Below, one piece after another: positions 1 to 5,811 of a stretch of 10,755 nucleotides of DNA (its first letter is position 1; every line of letters starts with the position of its first letter). The translations under genes and the position numbers were made by a program. Origin of the DNA: Geodermatophilaceae bacterium (GTDB taxonomy: Bacteria > Actinomycetota > Actinomycetes > Mycobacteriales > Geodermatophilaceae); the NCBI GenBank assembly GCA_013814015.1, contig JACCQS010000440.1:1-10755 (forward strand), written 5' to 3'. Below the pieces are notes generated by a model. It made no database searches and had not been told where the DNA came from. It saw nothing but the letters and a program-made list of their open reading frames with translations.

Positions 1-478
1 GGACTACCCGGCCGCAAAAGCGCGCTTCGAGGATTCCATGCGCCTGCATCGAGAAGTCGGTGACACCTGGATGGTCGGGCTCGGGCACAACAACCTGGGC
101 AATGCCCACCGCGGCCTCGGCGAGTACGACGAGGCCCGTTCGGAATACGCGGCGGCGCTGGGCACGTACCGGGCCTATGACGACGAGTGGGCACTGGCGA
201 TCCTGTACGAGGACGTCGCATTGCTTGCCGGGGCGGTTGGAGGCGTGAGCGCGAGTGCGTCCGGCCTGCGCCTGATCGGTGCTGCCGACGCACTGCGCGA
301 GCGCCTCGGCTCCCCCCGGGCTCCGGATGTACAGGCACAGATGGACCAGACGCTGGACTCCCTGCGCACCCTCGTCGGTCCAGCGTTCGACGAACTCCTC
401 GACAATGGCCGCCAGTTCACTGGCACCCAGGCCGATGCCGAGGTCCTCGCGGTGTGCCAGTCAGCGCCTGACGGCTGA
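1..478 (+). CDS. C-terminal part of a TPR-containing regulator (LuxR/AfsR-like ATPase family), 5' truncated
   Basis: The frame is open from the left edge (first full codon at position 2) to a TGA at 476-478, giving 158 residues without a start, so the gene begins outside the window. The first ~60 residues look like a tetratricopeptide repeat: amphipathic helices with the pattern GHNNLGNAHRGLGEYDEA, a canonical TPR helix-turn-helix. Further on, GLRLIGAADALRERLGSPR and the terminal LLDNGRQFTGTQADAEVLA resemble the C-terminal tail of large actinobacterial regulators that carry an NB-ARC/AAA ATPase followed by TPRs (families usually annotated as LuxR, AfsR/SARP or ATP-binding proteins). In such proteins the TPR tail mediates protein contacts or signal sensing. 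The DNA-binding and ATPase parts are not visible, so the exact subclass is open. The stop codon sits in a short palindrome (CTGAGC-G-GCTCAG, 475-487) too tight to be a convincing terminator. Confidence 0.72.
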   Translation, partial: DYPAAKARFEDSMRLHREVGDTWMVGLGHNNLGNAHRGLGEYDEARSEYAAALGTYRAYDDEWALAILYEDVALLAGAVGGVSASASGLRLIGAADALRERLGSPRAPDVQAQMDQTLDSLRTLVGPAFDELLDNGRQFTGTQADAEVLAVCQSAPDG

Positions 479-642
479 GCGGCTCAGGTTCACCGAGGTG
501 TTCCTCCCTTCGCCGGCCCGGTACGTCTGACAGGCCGCGCCGATGTCTTGCCCTTACTTCCGGTGGGCACATCCGCTCCGGTGGGATCCTGGTCTGCTGC
601 GACGTCACGGTCCCCACCCGGCATTTGGCTTCGTAGTCAGGA

Positions 643-660
643 CCGGCGCGAGCGCGCCGG
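643..660. terminator. Possible bidirectional hairpin terminator between convergent genes
   Basis: An inverted repeat CCGGCGCG-AG-CGCGCCGG can fold as a 7-bp all-GC stem with a GAGC tetraloop. It lies in the 237-bp gap between the TPR regulator (ending at 478) and the convergent membrane-protein gene (3' end at 716), about 55 bp beyond the latter's stop. No U-rich tract follows on either strand, so it would have to act as the tail-less hairpin type often proposed in actinobacteria. I see no other gene or site in 479-715. Confidence 0.4.
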
Positions 661-715
661 GTTGACCGACCAGCGGGGCGATGAGAACGACCCAGAACTG
701 CGACCCACCGTGCGC

Positions 716-1486
716 CTAATTCCGATCTTGTTCGGGCCGGAGGACGGCGCCGGCTGGGGCGTCGTGTGGCGGGAGCGTGGCTGGGGCGAAGAGGTCGACC
801 AGCGGATCCCACCAGCTTCGGCGACCCGGCGGAAACCGCTTGCGCGAACGGGCCATCTGCCTGGAGCCCGCCGGGTACCACCGGCGCGCCCATGGGGAGC
901 TGGGTCGGGCCAACCGCAGGGCCGCACCCAGCGCCACCAAGGGTACGAGCACCCCGATCACGCCCAGTACCGGGCGACCCTTGAGGATCGCCACCATGGC
1001 GAAGCCGAGGTTCGCTGTAATGGTCAGTGCCGCAACGAGTTCGCCCTGTCCGGCCTCGGCGTTGAACGGGTTGGCACCGGTGAGCAGCAGACCGCCGACC
1101 ACGAATGCGATGAGCACCGCGTCGACCGAACTGCGGCCCTCCTGCATCCAGTACACGTCCTCGAGGCGCAGCCACAGAGCGAACTCATCGAGCGTGAGGG
1201 CCGCACCGACTCCGAACAGGGCTGCCAGGATCTGCACCCACGGTGCGCCGGGGCGATAGGTGAACTCGGCAGTGCCGACGCTCAGCAACAGGAAGATGCC
1301 GTACACCGCGTGGTGCAGATGGACTCCACCGGCGCTGGCGTCGCGGAACGGACCACGATCGCTTCGGATCGCCCGAGTGATCGCGCGGGTGGCCAGGAAG
1401 GTGATCAGGTACGCAACGAGGATCCAACCGACCAGGCCCGTGCTGCTGCTCAAGCCCGGGACCAGCTCACGCTCGATCCACGGCAT
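716..1486 (-). CDS. Conserved six-helix membrane protein with HLHH motif, function unknown
   Basis: The product has 256 residues. The ATG at 1486-1484 is preceded by a GGGGGTGAT ribosome-binding site. Hydrophobic segments lie at about 17-37, 57-75, 82-107, 121-138, 150-168 and 172-190, followed by a basic, aromatic cytoplasmic tail of ~65 residues. Polar residues cluster oddly near the membrane: HLHH at 56-59 at the start of helix 2, DEFALWL at 100-106 and the acidic EDVYW at 109-113. Such His plus Asp/Glu sets are what a metal site or catalytic membrane enzyme would have, but I cannot name a reaction. I believe similar proteins annotated as hypothetical integral membrane proteins occur in other actinobacteria, but this is from memory. 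The gene is last in the minus-strand run, 98 bp after gpsA; that gap shows no clear hairpin or promoter, so read-through from gpsA is plausible. The long plus-strand open frame over this gene is a GC-bias shadow. Confidence 0.78.
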   Translation of the reverse strand: MPWIERELVPGLSSSTGLVGWILVAYLITFLATRAITRAIRSDRGPFRDASAGGVHLHHAVYGIFLLLSVGTAEFTYRPGAPWVQILAALFGVGAALTLDEFALWLRLEDVYWMQEGRSSVDAVLIAFVVGGLLLTGANPFNAEAGQGELVAALTITANLGFAMVAILKGRPVLGVIGVLVPLVALGAALRLARPSSPWARRWYPAGSRQMARSRKRFPPGRRSWWDPLVDLFAPATLPPHDAPAGAVLRPEQDRN

Positions 1487-1584
1487 CCGATCACCCCCGC
1501 CGTGCGAGCCGCCCCGCTCCGTATCGATCGTCTATCAGCGCAGCGAGCAGGCGCAAGCCAGACCGCTCCGGGCACAGAGACCGA

Positions 1585-2586
1585 TCAGCCGGGTTCGGCT
1601 TCGTGGCCGGCTTTGACGTCGCGCAGCAATCCCCGGTAGGCGTCGTTCGGACTGATCGAGCCATCGACGATTCCGGCTATCTCGGCGGCGATCGGCATGT
1701 CCAGATCGAAACGTTGCGCCAGGGCCATCGCGACGGGCGCGGTCTTGATGCCTTCGGCCACCTGGCTCATCTCGGCAAGGATCTCGGGAAGCGGGCGACC
1801 CTTGCCCAGTTGTTCACCGACGTACCGGTTGCGGCTCTGCGGACTGATGCAGGTGGCGATGAGATCACCCATGCCGGCCAGGCCGGCCAGCGTTTCCGGC
1901 AGCGCGCCGAGGGCAACGCCGAGCCGGGTCAACTCCTGTAGTCCGCGCGTGATGACCGCCGAGCGGGTGTTGTCGCCCACGGACAGACCCTCGGCGATGC
2001 CGGTCGCGATCGCCACCACGTTCTTCAGCGCGCCCCCGATCTCGCAGCCGATCACATCGTGGTTGGTGTAGACCCGAAACGTTCCGCGGGCGAACACTTT
2101 TTGGAGTGCGGCGGCAACATCCAAGTCCTCAGTGGCGATAACGCTGGCCGCTGCGTTACCGGCCATGATCTCCTTGGCCAGGTTGGGGCCGGTCAGCGCT
2201 GCGGCCGAGTGCCCGGGCAACACATCGCGAATCACCTCGGTCATCCGGAGCAAGCTGCCCGACTCGAGTCCCTTGGTGAGGCTGACAACCGGAACCCATG
2301 GTCGTAGGAACGGCTTTGCGGCCTCGAGGGTTTCGCGAAACGAGTGGGAGGGGATGCCCATCACCAGAACATCTGCCCGGCCGACGGCCTCTTCGAGATC
2401 GGCGCTGGCGGTCAGCCGCTTCGGTAGCCGGTAGCCGGACAAGTAGCGGCCGTGCGTGTGCTCCTCGTTGATCTCCCGAGCGACCTCCGCGTCGCGGGCC
2501 CACACCGTGGTGTCATTGCGACCGGCGGTGAGGCTGGCGACCGTCGTCCCCCACGAGCCGGCGCCGAGCACGGTCACTCGCATCAT
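1585..2586 (-). CDS. gpsA: NAD(P)H-dependent glycerol-3-phosphate dehydrogenase GpsA
   Basis: GpsA reduces dihydroxyacetone phosphate to sn-glycerol 3-phosphate in the cytoplasm, supplying the backbone for phospholipid synthesis. The 333-residue product matches the family's usual length. The N-terminal Rossmann fold begins with the dinucleotide-binding motif GAGSWGT (8-14). Family motifs follow: SLTKGLE (102-108), GPNLAKEI (133-140), the active-site lysine within ALKNVVAIATG (K188), DNTRSAVITRGL (205-216), and GLAGMGDLIATC followed by SPQSRNRYVGEQLGKG (235-263). The frame extends further upstream, but the motif spacing sets the start at MMRVTVLG. The ATG at 2586-2584 overlaps the SDR stop codon (ATGATG), with a second ATG three bases later, and either may be used. 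No strong Shine-Dalgarno sequence is seen, so translational coupling to the upstream SDR gene is likely. All core residues look intact. Confidence 0.96.
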   Translation of the reverse strand: MMRVTVLGAGSWGTTVASLTAGRNDTTVWARDAEVAREINEEHTHGRYLSGYRLPKRLTASADLEEAVGRADVLVMGIPSHSFRETLEAAKPFLRPWVPVVSLTKGLESGSLLRMTEVIRDVLPGHSAAALTGPNLAKEIMAGNAAASVIATEDLDVAAALQKVFARGTFRVYTNHDVIGCEIGGALKNVVAIATGIAEGLSVGDNTRSAVITRGLQELTRLGVALGALPETLAGLAGMGDLIATCISPQSRNRYVGEQLGKGRPLPEILAEMSQVAEGIKTAPVAMALAQRFDLDMPIAAEIAGIVDGSISPNDAYRGLLRDVKAGHEAEPG

Positions 2587-3284
2587 GCGCGACCGTAGAC
2601 CGGGATGTGCGCGCCACTGATCACACTGGCCGCATCCCCGGACAGGAAGAACAGCACGTCGGCGATCTGTTCCGGGCGAACCCATCGACTGTGATCGGCG
2701 TCGGGTTGGCCGGCCCGGTTGCCAGGCGTGTCGATCACGCTGGGCAACACAGCATTCACCCGTACGCCGGCCGCAAGGTATTCCGCCGCCAACGAGTCGA
2801 CGAGGCCGAGTACCGCGAGCTTGCTCGTGATGTATCCGGCGGCGCCGGCGAAGGGACGCAAGGCCGCCCGGCTCGACACGCAGGTGATGGCGCCGCCCCC
2901 AGCCTCGATCAGATACGGGACAGTGGCCTGGGAGACCAGGTAGGTGGCGCGCAGATTTAACCGGAGTTGCTCCTCGAACTCCTCGACCGGCGTCTCGTGC
3001 ACCTTCCCATCCATGGCGAACCCGCCGACGAGGTTGGCCACCGCTCGTAGCGGCCGGCCGGGATCGGCGTTGGCCCGCTCTGCGACGTCCCGTACGGACC
3101 CGGCGTCGAACAGATCCGCCTCGAGAAGATCGAGCGAGTCATCCGGTGGCAGCCGATCCACTTCCGAACGCCGTACCCATGGCACCACCACGCGCCAACC
3201 AGCAGTCAGGAAGCGGCGCACGACGGCTGCGCCCAGGCCGCCGGTACCGCCGGTGATCAGGACGCTCGATCCGTGGTCGGCCAT
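2583..3284 (-). CDS. Short-chain dehydrogenase/reductase (SDR family)
   Basis: This is a 233-residue classical-type SDR oxidoreductase, about the usual length of 230-260. The nucleotide-binding motif TGGTGGLG is at 11-18 and the acidic ADLFD at 56-60 corresponds to the adenine-contacting position. NLVGG at 84-88 replaces the usual NNAG, and the structural Asn lies in RLNLRATY (N110). Catalytic Ser is at 137/138 (CVSSRAA), and Tyr and Lys are in YITSK (Y151, K155). RVNAVLPSVIDTP (175-187) is the typical nicotinamide-side strand and substrate loop. The start ATG at 3284-3282 is preceded by AGAGGTGG four bases upstream. The catalytic residues are present, so it is probably active, but SDR substrates cannot be read from sequence. 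It sits 33 bp after the DoxX-family gene and overlaps gpsA by 4 bp, suggesting co-translation with GpsA; a functional link with glycerolipid metabolism is only inference. Confidence 0.92.
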   Translation of the reverse strand: MADHGSSVLITGGTGGLGAAVVRRFLTAGWRVVVPWVRRSEVDRLPPDDSLDLLEADLFDAGSVRDVAERANADPGRPLRAVANLVGGFAMDGKVHETPVEEFEEQLRLNLRATYLVSQATVPYLIEAGGGAITCVSSRAALRPFAGAAGYITSKLAVLGLVDSLAAEYLAAGVRVNAVLPSVIDTPGNRAGQPDADHSRWVRPEQIADVLFFLSGDAASVISGAHIPVYGRA

Positions 3285-3298
3285 GGGTCCACCTCTGC

Positions 3299-3322
3299 CC
3301 GCCGACTAGACCGCCGACTAGA
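3299..3322. repeat. Perfect 12-bp tandem duplication at the 3' end of the DoxX-family gene
   Basis: The unit CCGCCGACTAGA occurs twice without mismatch (3299-3310 and 3311-3322). The right copy contains the TAG stop of the DoxX-family gene (plus-strand CTA at 3318-3320). The left copy places a second TAG (3306-3308) in the same frame 12 bases further along the mRNA, so the gene ends in two in-frame stops. It lies between the DoxX-family gene and the SDR ribosome-binding site. Confidence 0.85.
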
Positions 3323-3845
3323 CCGGCAGTGCCTTTCTGGTTTTGCGGGCGACCCGCTCGGCAGACTCCGACGTGCTCTCAGCAGCGTGACTGACGTTGC
3401 GGGACAACCGGCGAGCCGCCCTTCGGGTACGCCAGGCGACCGAGGGCTTCCCTTCGGTGTCTACCGCTGCAAGCAGCAATCCACCGAGCATGCTGGCGTT
3501 CTTGAAGAACTCCTGCTTTTGCAGCGCCCGGTCACCCTCGTCGTCGATCTTCCAGAAGCTGTGAGCGGCAAGCGTGGTGGGGACCAGGCTGGCGCTGAGC
3601 ACCGCGGCGGCGAGACGGGGAGCCCTCCCCAGACTCAGGGCTATGCCGGCGACCAGCTTGACGATGCCGTCGATCCGAACCACCGTCGCGGTGTCGTCAG
3701 GAACGGAAACCGCGGTCTTCTCCCTGAGGAACTGGACGACGCCTACGGCCGCCGGACGCTTCTCATGGGGGTTTCGAGCCTCGTCCAGCCCTCCGAGCAC
3801 GAACATGGATCCGAGCAGCGGTCTGGCGAGCCTTCGTACGAGCAT
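3318..3845 (-). CDS. DoxX family membrane protein
   Basis: This is a 175-residue protein of the DoxX/TQO small-subunit-like superfamily. It begins with the typical VRRLARPLLGSMFVLGGLD (helix 1, about 4-20) and continues with hydrophobic segments at about 60-72, 77-95 and 117-128. The sequence RIDGIVKLVAGIAL (58-70) matches the second helix of actinobacterial DoxX proteins, and HSFWKIDDEG (95-104) followed by FFKNASMLGGLLL (113-125) is typical of the group. Members have been linked to thiosulfate:quinone oxidoreductase and, in mycobacteria, to a membrane oxidoreductase complex with superoxide dismutase; the role here is unknown. After residue 130 there is a hydrophilic tail rich in Arg, Ser and Glu that is probably cytosolic. 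The ATG at 3845-3843 is preceded by AAGGAG. The gene lies 45 bp after the ClpN gene and 33 bp before the SDR gene, so an operon is likely. Confidence 0.85.
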   Translation of the reverse strand: MLVRRLARPLLGSMFVLGGLDEARNPHEKRPAAVGVVQFLREKTAVSVPDDTATVVRIDGIVKLVAGIALSLGRAPRLAAAVLSASLVPTTLAAHSFWKIDDEGDRALQKQEFFKNASMLGGLLLAAVDTEGKPSVAWRTRRAARRLSRNVSHAAESTSESAERVARKTRKALPV

Positions 3846-3890
3846 CGGGCTAGCTCCTTCACGTGATCAGCGCCGGTAGGAAGCCCGACG

Positions 3891-4391
3891 CTACCCGCCA
3901 TCGATCAGTGCCCGCAGCACCCTTTGGCGCAGATCCATCGGATCGATGTCCAGAGCCAGCAGCAACTCCCGCGCTGCAACCGACGAGCTGAGCAGTCCGA
4001 GCATCAGGTGATCCCCGGAAATCCGTCGCGTCCGGAGCCTCCGCGCCTCGTGCCGACTGACCTGCAGAGCCTGCTTCACGTCGCTCCGGAATCGGGGACG
4101 CCTAGTTATCCAGCGTGCGCTGAGCCGAGTCCCGACCTGTCGTTGGACGGCGGCGAGGTCGATCCCGAGCCCAGCCAGCAGCCGGGCGTCGTGCGCCCCG
4201 CGAGAGACCGCGTCCGCCAGCCGGCTCGGGTCTGCGCCGAGCCCGGCCAGTGTCGAGGACGCGCGGCTGGGAACCTCGGCGATGCCGACGAGCAGATGCT
4301 CCCCGCCCACCTGCGCCGCGCCATGCCTGCGGGCGCAGTTCAGGGCCGCCTTGACGACCAGCGAAACGTCGCGGTCGAATCTCTCGGGCAT
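3891..4391 (-). CDS. Stand-alone Clp N-terminal (ClpN repeat) domain protein without ATPase
   Basis: The 166-residue product contains two Clp N-terminal repeats. The first spans about 8-62, with VVKAALNCARRHGAAQVGGEHLLVGI carrying the hallmark G-EHLL-G pattern at 30-36. The second spans about 103-160, with VKQALQVSRHEA followed by ISGDHLMLGLL (124-134). In ClpA, ClpB and ClpC this domain binds adaptors and substrates in front of the AAA+ motor. Here no Walker A, Walker B or AAA+ domain follows, so it cannot be an unfoldase by itself. It could be an adaptor, decoy or regulator of a Clp protease encoded elsewhere. The linker at 63-102 is Arg-rich. The ATG at 4391-4389 has a GAGGAG site in good position. 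The gene lies 60 bp after the small HTH gene and probably shares its promoter, suggesting a regulator-partner pair. Confidence 0.85.
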   Translation of the reverse strand: MPERFDRDVSLVVKAALNCARRHGAAQVGGEHLLVGIAEVPSRASSTLAGLGADPSRLADAVSRGAHDARLLAGLGIDLAAVQRQVGTRLSARWITRRPRFRSDVKQALQVSRHEARRLRTRRISGDHLMLGLLSSSVAARELLLALDIDPMDLRQRVLRALIDGG

Positions 4392-4451
4392 AGCGAACTC
4401 CTCACCGATGGTGGACCTGAGGTACTGACCGCCGCCGAGCGGCTGCGGGAA

Positions 4452-4664
4452 TCAGCGGGTGTGTCGATGTTTGCGGTGCACCGCTTGCTTGCTCACGCCC
4501 AGCGCGAGCGCAATCTCCTGCCACGACCAGCCGGTCGAGCGAGCGCGGGCTACATGCGTGCGCTCCAACTGCTCGACCAGCCGGCGTAGCGCCGCGACTG
4601 CGTGCAGACCCTCGCGAGGGTCGTCGTCGGTGGCGGTCGCGATCAGCGCGGTCGGCGAACTCAT
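4452..4664 (-). CDS. Small helix-turn-helix DNA-binding protein (probable autoregulator)
   Basis: The product is 70 residues from the ATG at 4664-4662, or 74 from an ATG at 4676-4674. An amphipathic helix at about 20-42 (HAVAALRRLVEQLERTHV) precedes a helix-turn-helix at about 45-66, GWSWQEIALALGVSKQAVHRK, which resembles the region-4-type HTH of sigma factors and small repressor-like proteins. The basic tail HRKHRHTR ends the protein. I prefer the 4664 start because the upstream ATG lies inside a good -10 box and the downstream ATG falls where transcription should begin, which predicts leaderless translation; no Shine-Dalgarno sequence precedes either ATG. It is the first gene of the minus-strand run, 60 bp before the ClpN gene. 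Half-sites over its own promoter suggest that it binds there, but this is inference. It is far too small to be a complete sigma factor. Confidence 0.8.
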   Translation of the reverse strand: MSSPTALIATATDDDPREGLHAVAALRRLVEQLERTHVARARSTGWSWQEIALALGVSKQAVHRKHRHTR

Positions 4665-4701
4665 GACCGTCAGCATATGTTGACGGTAGTCACCATGTCA
4701 A
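4665..4701 (-). promoter_or_regulatory. Predicted promoter for a leaderless transcript of the HTH gene
   Basis: On the minus strand a consensus -35 TTGACA (plus-strand 4696-4701) is followed after 18 bp by TATGCT (4672-4677), then seven bases (GACGGTC) and the ATG at 4664. A -10 hexamer about seven bases before a start codon is the standard arrangement of leaderless actinobacterial mRNAs. The 74-residue alternative start would lie inside this -10 box. Confidence 0.6.
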
Positions 4702-4718
4702 CACAGGTTGACAACCTG
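4678..4718. promoter_or_regulatory. Operator-like array of GTTGAC half-sites
   Basis: Three perfect nested inverted repeats share the GTTGAC/GTCAAC core. TGTTGAC (4678-4684) pairs with GTCAACA (4697-4703) across 12 bp. TGTCAAC (4696-4702) pairs with GTTGACA (4707-4713) across 4 bp. CAGGTTG (4704-4710) pairs with CAACCTG (4712-4718) across one base. The array runs from the edge of the -10 box through the -35 box of the HTH promoter and slightly upstream, as expected for a repressor operator. The likely ligand is the adjacent HTH protein, by inference. The rest of the divergent gap, 4719-4870, shows no clear site or promoter for the plus-strand gene. Confidence 0.6.
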
Positions 4719-4870
4719 ATCGCGAATCCGAGGCGGGCCTGCAGGAGCGGGAGTCAGCTGAGGAATGAGTTCCGCGGGGATCACCGTGTGGAGGGCCCTG
4801 GACTGCCTCGGTGGCATGCTGTTGCAGTGCCTTTTGACGATAGGGCGCGGCTGGCTGGGAAGGAAGCTTC

Positions 4871-5719
4871 ATGTCGATCGATCGAGGCAATGTGCGTGGC
4901 CTGGTCCGGGCCATCGCCTACGACGTCAAAGGCTCGCGGCTGGGTCGGGTAGTTCAGGTCTTTCTCGACGACCGCACCGACGAGCCTGCCTGGGTTGCCG
5001 TCGATGTCACCCGTACCCGCGGTATGCGGCTGCTGCCGCTCGCCGGTGCGGGCCTCAAGGGTCGGCACCTGGTCATCCGGGCCGAACGAACCACAGTTCG
5101 CTCGGCGCCACGGATCGACCTCGGCGACGGACAGCTGTCCAGTCAGGACGAAACCCGGCTGCTCGAGCACTACGGATTGGTGCCCCTTGGCGGGAGCGAG
5201 GGGGCTCAGACCGATGAACGACGCCCCGCCTCGCCGTGGCCGGATGACACCGAGCGCGAGACGGCATGGGAGCGCCCCGCCCAGCAACAGCATGACGGTC
5301 CCGACACGCAGGCGATCTCATCGGGCTGGGATCAGCACGGGGATCAGCACAGCGGCGACCAACGGCACGCGGACCAGGCACCCCCGACGCAGCAAACCGC
5401 GATGCAGCCACCCCCGCCACCGCAAACCGCGATGCAGCCAGCTCCGACCCAGCAATCCCCGATGCGGCAAAGCGATACCGCGCCCTCACCCACCGTCCCG
5501 GCTCCTAATCCGCCCCCCGAGGAGGAGCCCACCACCGCCAGCCAGGCTCGAGAGTCCCTGCCAATCCCACCGACGACGCCTGACCGAACCGCCGAGATCC
5601 CGCGGCACGCGGACAACTCGACCGCGGTCCGGCCAGCCGATCAGACGGTCCGGCCCGCCGAAGGCTCGGAGCACCCGGCACCGCGGTCCGACCCGGAATC
5701 CTCGGGCTCGCGGGTCTGA
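4871..5719 (+). CDS. PRC-barrel domain protein with long low-complexity Pro/Gln-rich tail
   Basis: The product has 282 residues; the ATG at 4871 is preceded by GGAAGGAAG. Residues 8-70 read as a PRC-barrel: LVRAIAYDVKGSRLGRVVQVFLDDRTDEPAWVAVD has the G-x-x-L-G-x-V turn and strand pattern, followed by RTRGMRLLPLAGAGLKGRHLVI. PRC-barrels occur in RimM, photosynthetic reaction-centre H subunits and many stress-associated actinobacterial proteins. A short conserved-looking block, QLSSQDETRLLEHYGLVP (88-105), ends the folded part. From about 110 on the chain is disordered-looking, rich in Pro, Gln, Thr, Asp and Arg, with DQH-type repeats (about 153-168) and three 10-residue repeats (171-200). There is no signal peptide or membrane segment. 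The common companion domain DUF2382 is absent. It is divergent from the HTH gene and probably separately transcribed; its cellular role is unknown. Confidence 0.82.
   Translation: MSIDRGNVRGLVRAIAYDVKGSRLGRVVQVFLDDRTDEPAWVAVDVTRTRGMRLLPLAGAGLKGRHLVIRAERTTVRSAPRIDLGDGQLSSQDETRLLEHYGLVPLGGSEGAQTDERRPASPWPDDTERETAWERPAQQQHDGPDTQAISSGWDQHGDQHSGDQRHADQAPPTQQTAMQPPPPPQTAMQPAPTQQSPMRQSDTAPSPTVPAPNPPPEEEPTTASQARESLPIPPTTPDRTAEIPRHADNSTAVRPADQTVRPAEGSEHPAPRSDPESSGSRV
5328..5350 (+). repeat. Near-perfect 12-bp tandem repeat inside the PRC-barrel gene tail
   Basis: GGGATCAGCAC occurs at 5328-5338 and again at 5340-5350, a period of 12 bp or four codons. It yields the local peptide repeat DQHGDQHSGDQ and belongs to the low-complexity tail. 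Confidence 0.7.
5381..5470 (+). repeat. Three in-frame 30-bp tandem repeats (10-residue units) in the PRC-barrel protein tail
   Basis: The units at 5381-5410, 5411-5440 and 5441-5470 encode PPTQQTAMQP, PPPPQTAMQP and APTQQSPMRQ (residues 171-200). The first two share a 16-bp identical 3' part beginning CAAACCGCGATGC; the third is more diverged. The repeats keep codon phase, which suggests expansion by slippage or unequal exchange within a disordered linker. Confidence 0.85.
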
Positions 5720-5811
5720 TCGGAGGACCTTCCGGCCGGCGATAGGCCTGATGGGATGCACTCGCTAGTCTGCCTCCCACCATCGGCTATCACTTCTCAG
5801 GAGGCACGCGC

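Noticed and set aside
475..487. CTGAGC-G-GCTCAG palindrome at the TPR gene stop codon, considered as a terminator
   Set aside because: The single-base loop leaves only four to five usable pairs and no U tract follows. The hairpin at 643-660 is the better candidate.
417..1175. Minus-strand open frame of 252 codons overlapping both the TPR gene end and the membrane-protein gene
   Set aside because: It is in a different frame from the supported membrane protein, Arg/Pro-rich with no hydrophobic or domain pattern, and has no ribosome-binding site. It is a shadow frame.
548..1639. Long plus-strand open frame of 363 codons over the membrane-protein gene
   Set aside because: It is antisense to a gene with clear membrane helices and a ribosome-binding site. 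Its translation is low-complexity, rich in Gln, Arg and Asp, with no domain-like pattern; GC bias explains the missing stops.
4452..4676. Small HTH protein considered as an anti-sigma or sigma factor
   Set aside because: At 70 residues only a single HTH is present; region 2 of sigma factors and any anti-sigma fold are missing.
4708..4713. TTGACA on the plus strand considered as a -35 for the PRC-barrel gene
   Set aside because: The bases 16-19 bp downstream (around AGGCGG) do not resemble a -10 box, and the hexamer is explained as part of the palindromic half-site array.
5381..5470. 30-bp repeats considered as a CRISPR array or intergenic repeat
   Set aside because: The units are contiguous without spacers, lie inside a supported coding frame and keep codon phase, so they are coding tandem repeats.
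5766..5771. TAGTCT considered as a -10 box for bioY
   Set aside because: No -35-like hexamer lies 16-19 bp upstream, and TANNNT matches occur often by chance; too weak to list.
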